This document shows, piece by piece, positions 6,371 to 9,201 of a stretch of DNA of 9,201 nt. Source of the stretch: Candidatus Omnitrophota bacterium (GTDB taxonomy: Bacteria; Omnitrophota; Gorgyraeia; Gygaellales; Profunditerraquicolaceae); the NCBI GenBank assembly GCA_028687525.1, contig JAQTZX010000041.1, positions 1 to 9,201 of the forward strand, read 5' to 3'. The notes beneath the pieces are model-generated. The model was given only the letters and a program-made list of their open reading frames with translations. It had not been told where the DNA came from and ran no database searches. Made by a program: the position numbers and the translations under genes. Every line of letters begins with the position of its first letter. The stretch's first letter is position 1.

Positions 6371-6609
6371 GCCTTGGTTTGAGTTTTCGACTGAATAGTC
6401 TTTTCGATCTCGTTCAGCGTCGAGAATTTGGTGATGTCCTTCGGGCTCAACTTCAGATTAAACTCTTTCTCCAGGGCGATCACCATCTCGACCATCTCGG
6501 TAGAATCAACTCCGATGCTGTCATAAAGCTGGACATCGTCTTTGAGCTCTTCCGGCTTAACCCGCAACGCTTTCACAAACAGGTCTTTCACTCTCTCTTT
6601 TATCTCCAT
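6367..6609 (-). CDS. Acyl carrier protein
   Basis: An 80-residue acidic helical protein of normal ACP length. Ser36 in the sequence GVDSTEMVEMV is the 4'-phosphopantetheine attachment site; the usual DSL is DST here. Charged helix I (EIKERVKDLFVKAL) and the helix III region around LSPKDITKFSTLNEI fit the fold. It would tether the growing poly-beta-keto chain for the KS-alpha/KS-beta pair and present it to the reductase and cyclases. The start at 6609 is supported by GGAGG. The gene overlaps the following cyclase by ATGA, so the two are translationally coupled. An ACP for another acyl pathway is possible in principle, but the position among polyketide genes makes a PKS role most likely. Confidence 0.95.
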   Translation of the reverse strand: MEIKERVKDLFVKALRVKPEELKDDVQLYDSIGVDSTEMVEMVIALEKEFNLKLSPKDITKFSTLNEIEKTIQSKTQTKA

Positions 6610-6615
6610 ACTCAA

Positions 6616-6620
6616 CCTCC
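6616..6620 (-). promoter_or_regulatory. Ribosome binding site of the ACP gene
   Basis: GGAGG lies six bases before the ATG at 6609. It selects this ATG over the in-frame TTG at 6615, which would lie directly against the site. Confidence 0.8.
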
Positions 6621-6645
6621 GCCGCTATAGATATTCACGATGGAA

Positions 6646-8106
6646 TTATACGTGGACTTCGCCTTTGGTCGCGCCGGCTTCCCATTTGCCAACCCCGGAC
6701 ATAACATCCTGAAAGCACAGTTTGGCCAGAGGATCAAAATTACTCTCCATAATACGGTTGATCCTTCCCGGTTTGGAAAAGAACTCCCGCATGCACCAGG
6801 ATCCCAGCCGCCCCAAATCCCCGATACTCAAATGATCGGTGGGAATGACCGGATGGAGAAAATCCCACTGGCTGAAATTGACCTTTGAAGGGTCGATCCA
6901 GTTCTTCTTTAAAGAAATCCGCCACATGGGGGAATTCGGCGCGGGGGTAACATAACCGATCCATAAAATATCCGGATCGACCACGTCGGTGAATTCATAC
7001 CGCTGCTTGATGATCGCCTCCGTATCGTAATCGAAACCCATCATGATATCGGCCACGATCGCGATGTCGTGCTTGCGCAGTATTTCGATGGTCTTTTTCA
7101 CCTGATCGATGGTTATGCCCTTGGCGATCTTCTTCAATTCCTCCGGGGTGGTGACTTCGATGCCGAAGACCCCCATAAAGAGACCGGTGCGTTTCATGAG
7201 CGGAAGGATCTCTTCGCAGTTCACCCAGTCGACCGCCCTTCCCAGGGACACCCACTTGATGGGAATATTTTTCTTTTCCTTCAGCTCGCAGAATCTCTTC
7301 ACCCGCGCAGGATCCACGTTGAAATTATCATCCTGAATCACGACTACCTTGACCCCGTATTTTTTATGCAAAAGTTCGAGCTCCTCGACGACCCGCTCGG
7401 GCGATTTGGCGCGCCATTTCAGGAAATCGGAAGGAGAGCGCGGATCATACTGGTCCCATTCATAGCAGAACGTGCACGCCGACGGACAGCCGCGGGAGGT
7501 AACCATATCCACGAACGGCTTCCAGTGCGTGTGCCCCATGTATTTATCCATGGGAAACAGGTCGTACGCCGGAAGCGGCAGAGTATCGAGATCCTGTAAA
7601 AGCGGCTTGTGCGGCCCCATGACCGGTTTTCCGTCTATGCGGGATGTCACTCCGGCAACATCCTTAAGAGCCTTTTTCTTATCCAAAGCTTCGATAAGAT
7701 CGTAAAACGATTCCTCTTCCCCCATGACCACAAAATCAACCGCGGGATTGGCGTCAAGCGTCTGGACCGGCATCGCCGAATACCAGAGCCCGCCGAGCAC
7801 TATTTTGGTTTTAGGAAGGGCTTCCTTTATCAAACGGGCCGCATCGTTGAAATGCTGAATGACCCCGTATCCGCCGTACCCGTGCAGCTGCTCTCCTATC
7901 ACGACCACGTCGGGATTTTTCTTTTTGGTCATTTCTACCAGCTGGTCCATGGGAATTTCCAGCGCCCGGCCGTCGATAACTTCTACGTTGTCATACCCTT
8001 TTTCACGCACGTATGCCGCCCAGTGAGCATATAGCTGATTGGGTGAACGGTGTATACCATGCGTTGCCCACGCCCCCACCCTCGGCATAACAAATAGTAT
8101 CTTCAT
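6646..8106 (-). CDS. BchE-like B12-binding-domain radical SAM protein
   Basis: A 486-residue protein with a Rossmann-like N-terminal domain of the cobalamin-binding type (about 1-150, with MKILFVMPRV at the start and GGLWYSAMP at 105-113) followed by a radical SAM barrel. The [4Fe-4S] motif CxxxCxxC is Cys207, Cys211 and Cys214 in TSRGCPSACTFCYEW. The usual DxHxxG cobalamin-ligand motif is not present in clean form (EQLHGYGGYG at 72-81), so cobalamin binding is uncertain. The arrangement and the TSRGCP..CTFC signature match class B methylases and the BchE oxidative cyclase family. It sits between the chain length factor and the ACP, 36 bases before the ACP start, so a tailoring step on the polyketide is likely: methylation, ring formation, or introduction of oxygen from water as BchE does. 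Which of these cannot be read from the sequence. Confidence 0.88.
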   Translation of the reverse strand: MKILFVMPRVGAWATHGIHRSPNQLYAHWAAYVREKGYDNVEVIDGRALEIPMDQLVEMTKKKNPDVVVIGEQLHGYGGYGVIQHFNDAARLIKEALPKTKIVLGGLWYSAMPVQTLDANPAVDFVVMGEEESFYDLIEALDKKKALKDVAGVTSRIDGKPVMGPHKPLLQDLDTLPLPAYDLFPMDKYMGHTHWKPFVDMVTSRGCPSACTFCYEWDQYDPRSPSDFLKWRAKSPERVVEELELLHKKYGVKVVVIQDDNFNVDPARVKRFCELKEKKNIPIKWVSLGRAVDWVNCEEILPLMKRTGLFMGVFGIEVTTPEELKKIAKGITIDQVKKTIEILRKHDIAIVADIMMGFDYDTEAIIKQRYEFTDVVDPDILWIGYVTPAPNSPMWRISLKKNWIDPSKVNFSQWDFLHPVIPTDHLSIGDLGRLGSWCMREFFSKPGRINRIMESNFDPLAKLCFQDVMSGVGKWEAGATKGEVHV

Positions 8107-8111
8107 AACAT

Positions 8112-8116
8112 CCTCC
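8112..8116 (-). promoter_or_regulatory. Ribosome binding site of the radical SAM gene
   Basis: GGAGG lies five bases before the ATG at 8106, within a GGGGAGG run. It fixes the start of the radical SAM protein and lies outside the inverted repeats. Confidence 0.85.
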
Positions 8117-8126
8117 CCTGTTGAAT

Positions 8127-8177
8127 CTGTACCGGGTACAGCCTCCAGGCCTGACGGCAGTCAGGCAGGCTCCTGCC
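8127..8177 (-). repeat. Cluster of three short inverted repeats between KS-beta and radical SAM genes
   Basis: Three perfect hairpins lie side by side in the 81-base spacer. The first is ctgtacc / ggtacag (8127-8141, 1-base loop). The second is gcctgac / gtcaggc (8149-8166, 4-base loop). The third is ggcagg / cctgcc (8164-8177, 2-base loop). The second and third share bases 8164-8166, so they compete in RNA. No run of T follows in the direction of transcription, so this is not a standard intrinsic terminator. It may tune expression or mRNA stability between the two genes, or be a dispersed intergenic palindrome; the sequence alone does not decide. Confidence 0.65.
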
Positions 8178-8187
8178 CGGCACGTTT

Positions 8188-9201
8188 TTAACTCGCCTTT
8201 TCCACAACCAGCGCCGAATTGATCCCGCCCCTGCCGCGCGAAATGATCAACGCTCTGTGTATTTCGTGCAACCGGGCCTTGCCCGCCACATAATCCAGAC
8301 CGTTCGGATCAGGGTTATCCAGATTTATGGTCGGCGGTATCAAATTATGCTCCATAGCCAGCATGGTAATGATCAGATCCACCGCGCCCGAAGCACCCAG
8401 CAGATTCCCGAACATCGATTTCGGACAACTCACGGGAATACCCTCCACACGCTTGCCGAATACTTTTTTGATCGCATCCGCCTCGGTCTTATCCCAGATA
8501 TCCACGGCAAAACCGTCCAGGCTTATGTAGTCGATCTCTTCCGCCCCAATCCCCGCATCCGCCAGCGCCATGCTTATTGCCCGGATGAGCTGCGCAGGAT
8601 TACTGTCGGGCTCGATCCGGTATTTCCCGTCGCAGGTAGTGCCGTATCCCGCAATCCAGGCAAGCGGATGTGCGTTGCGGACCTTGAAATGCGATTCATC
8701 TTCCATCACCACTATCCCTGCGCCTTCGCCGATGACAAACCCGGAACGGTCCCGGTCAAACGGACGATAGGAAGCCGCGGGATGCTCATTATCGAGAGAA
8801 ATATTCCCGTAGGTATTACAACATAAGAGCGCATAGGGGGAGACCGGAGCTTCCATGCCCCCGGCAAGAATAAAATTCAGTTTCCCTTTATTCAAAGTGG
8901 TCCCAGCATACCCGATAGCCATCAGAGAACTGGCCCGGTCGGCGACCACGGTCTTGCTGAAACCTTTAATACCGTAATAAATGGAAACCTGCCCCTGCGG
9001 CGCCGCCGGAAACCAGGCCGAGGCCATATAAGGGGAAACGCCTTCACGCCCCTCGATGTACAAATCGCGCAATTCGGTCTCCGCGTATAACCAGCCGCCG
9101 ATGGCCTTGCCCAGGAATATCCCAACCAGGTTCGGGTCTTCTTTTTTAATATCTATACCCGCGTCAATAAGGGCCATTTCCGCAGCGACCAACGCCATGT
9201 G
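8188..9201 (-). CDS. Chain length factor (KS-beta) of type II PKS, 5' end missing
   Basis: The visible 337 residues are a thiolase-fold beta-ketoacyl synthase lacking about the first 70 residues, cut by the window edge. Residue numbers here count from the Met encoded at 9198. The catalytic triad of true ketosynthases is gone: the nucleophilic Cys position reads ADRAS (Arg88), the HGTGT position reads LDGFA (Asp228), and the GH of the second His motif reads FGN (Asn265). The actinomycete chain length factors likewise lose the Cys and read ADG at the second site, and share the SAWF...GQ.SI stretch seen here at 60-72. Such proteins pair with KS-alpha and set polyketide chain length; decarboxylation-priming in the classical family is linked to a Gln at the Cys position, which is Arg here. 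PFDRDRSGFVIGEGAG (146-161) is the conserved core. It ends with TAA, 81 bases before the radical SAM gene. Confidence 0.93.
   Translation of the reverse strand, partial: HMALVAAEMALIDAGIDIKKEDPNLVGIFLGKAIGGWLYAETELRDLYIEGREGVSPYMASAWFPAAPQGQVSIYYGIKGFSKTVVADRASSLMAIGYAGTTLNKGKLNFILAGGMEAPVSPYALLCCNTYGNISLDNEHPAASYRPFDRDRSGFVIGEGAGIVVMEDESHFKVRNAHPLAWIAGYGTTCDGKYRIEPDSNPAQLIRAISMALADAGIGAEEIDYISLDGFAVDIWDKTEADAIKKVFGKRVEGIPVSCPKSMFGNLLGASGAVDLIITMLAMEHNLIPPTINLDNPDPNGLDYVAGKARLHEIHRALIISRGRGGINSALVVEKAS

Larger units (their letters stand above)
5112..9201 (-). other. Type II (aromatic) polyketide synthase gene cluster, partial
   Basis: Five consecutive genes encode a chain length factor, a radical SAM protein, an acyl carrier protein, an OxyN/DpsY-like cyclase and a WhiE-VI/TcmN-like aromatase. 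Apart from the radical SAM gene these are the standard parts of a bacterial type II PKS. The genes are co-directional with gaps of 81 bases or less and one 4-base overlap. The exporter (3973-5115) and the SDR (3203-3976) are joined to the cluster by further overlapping stop/start codons and probably belong to it. The catalytic ketosynthase, malonyl transferase and phosphopantetheinyl transferase are not in the window; the ketosynthase would normally sit immediately upstream of the chain length factor, beyond base 9201. The product cannot be predicted beyond an aromatic, probably multi-ring polyketide. Confidence 0.87.

Noticed and set aside
7069..7599. Plus-strand open frame of 176 codons
   Set aside because: It is antisense to the radical SAM barrel, which contains the conserved Cys motif; the frame has no family resemblance.
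6646..8106. True BchE of bacteriochlorophyll synthesis
   Set aside because: Only the domain layout and Cys motif match; no other chlorophyll or porphyrin gene is present and the neighbours are polyketide genes.
8127..8177. Intrinsic transcription terminator after KS-beta
   Set aside because: The hairpins are stable, but no T-run follows on the transcribed strand and the operon continues in the same direction.
5112..9201. Aryl polyene or fatty acid synthesis locus
   Set aside because: Those loci also carry KS/CLF-like and ACP genes, but not a WhiE-VI-type aromatase with an OxyN/DpsY-like cyclase.

Overview
All twelve genes in this window lie on the minus strand and are tightly packed, so the DNA is transcribed from right (base 9201) to left (base 1). 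No protein-coding gap exceeds 100 bases. Four of the junctions are stop/start overlaps of four bases (ATGA or GTGA), and most other starts have clear GGAGG-type ribosome binding sites. Base composition is near 50 % G+C. The enzymes suggest an anaerobic or uncultured Gram-negative-like bacterium rather than a high-GC actinomycete. Omnitrophota or a similar candidate phylum is a guess from overall style and the small GC-rich intergenic palindromes; the sequence does not prove it.

Right part (about 5112-9201) is the body of a type II (aromatic) polyketide gene cluster. In transcription order it holds: a ketosynthase-fold chain length factor (KS-beta, 5' end off the window) that has lost all three catalytic residues; a BchE-like radical SAM protein with an N-terminal cobalamin-binding-type domain; an acyl carrier protein with the phosphopantetheine serine; a polyketide cyclase of the HxGTHxD metal-hydrolase family, closest in memory to DpsY/OxyN/MtmX proteins; and a WhiE-VI/TcmN-type SRPBCC aromatase/cyclase. 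The catalytic ketosynthase (KS-alpha) is expected just beyond the right edge. A 12-TM MFS exporter and an SDR ketoreductase follow, coupled by overlapping start and stop codons. Together these would build, fold, reduce and export an aromatic polyketide; the radical SAM protein may supply tailoring that aerobic producers do with oxygenases.

Middle and left part (1-3148) continues in the same direction: a 139-residue charged helical protein of unknown function, an amidohydrolase-2/ACMSD-like enzyme with a His-to-Tyr change at the usual catalytic position, a HAD phosphatase/phosphomutase, a divergent NP-I nucleoside phosphorylase, and the start of an MtnA/aIF-2B-like protein that runs off the left edge. 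Phosphorylase + MtnA-like isomerase + HAD phosphatase resembles the known salvage routes for methylthioadenosine and 5'-deoxyadenosine. 5'-Deoxyadenosine is the by-product of many radical SAM enzymes, so a link to the upstream gene is possible, but active-site motifs in these proteins are altered and the link is an inference.

Two short intergenic spacers carry notable inverted repeats: 304-346 (repeated CTATAG palindromes) and 8127-8177 (three adjacent GC-rich hairpins). No RNA genes, insertion sequences or CRISPR arrays were seen.
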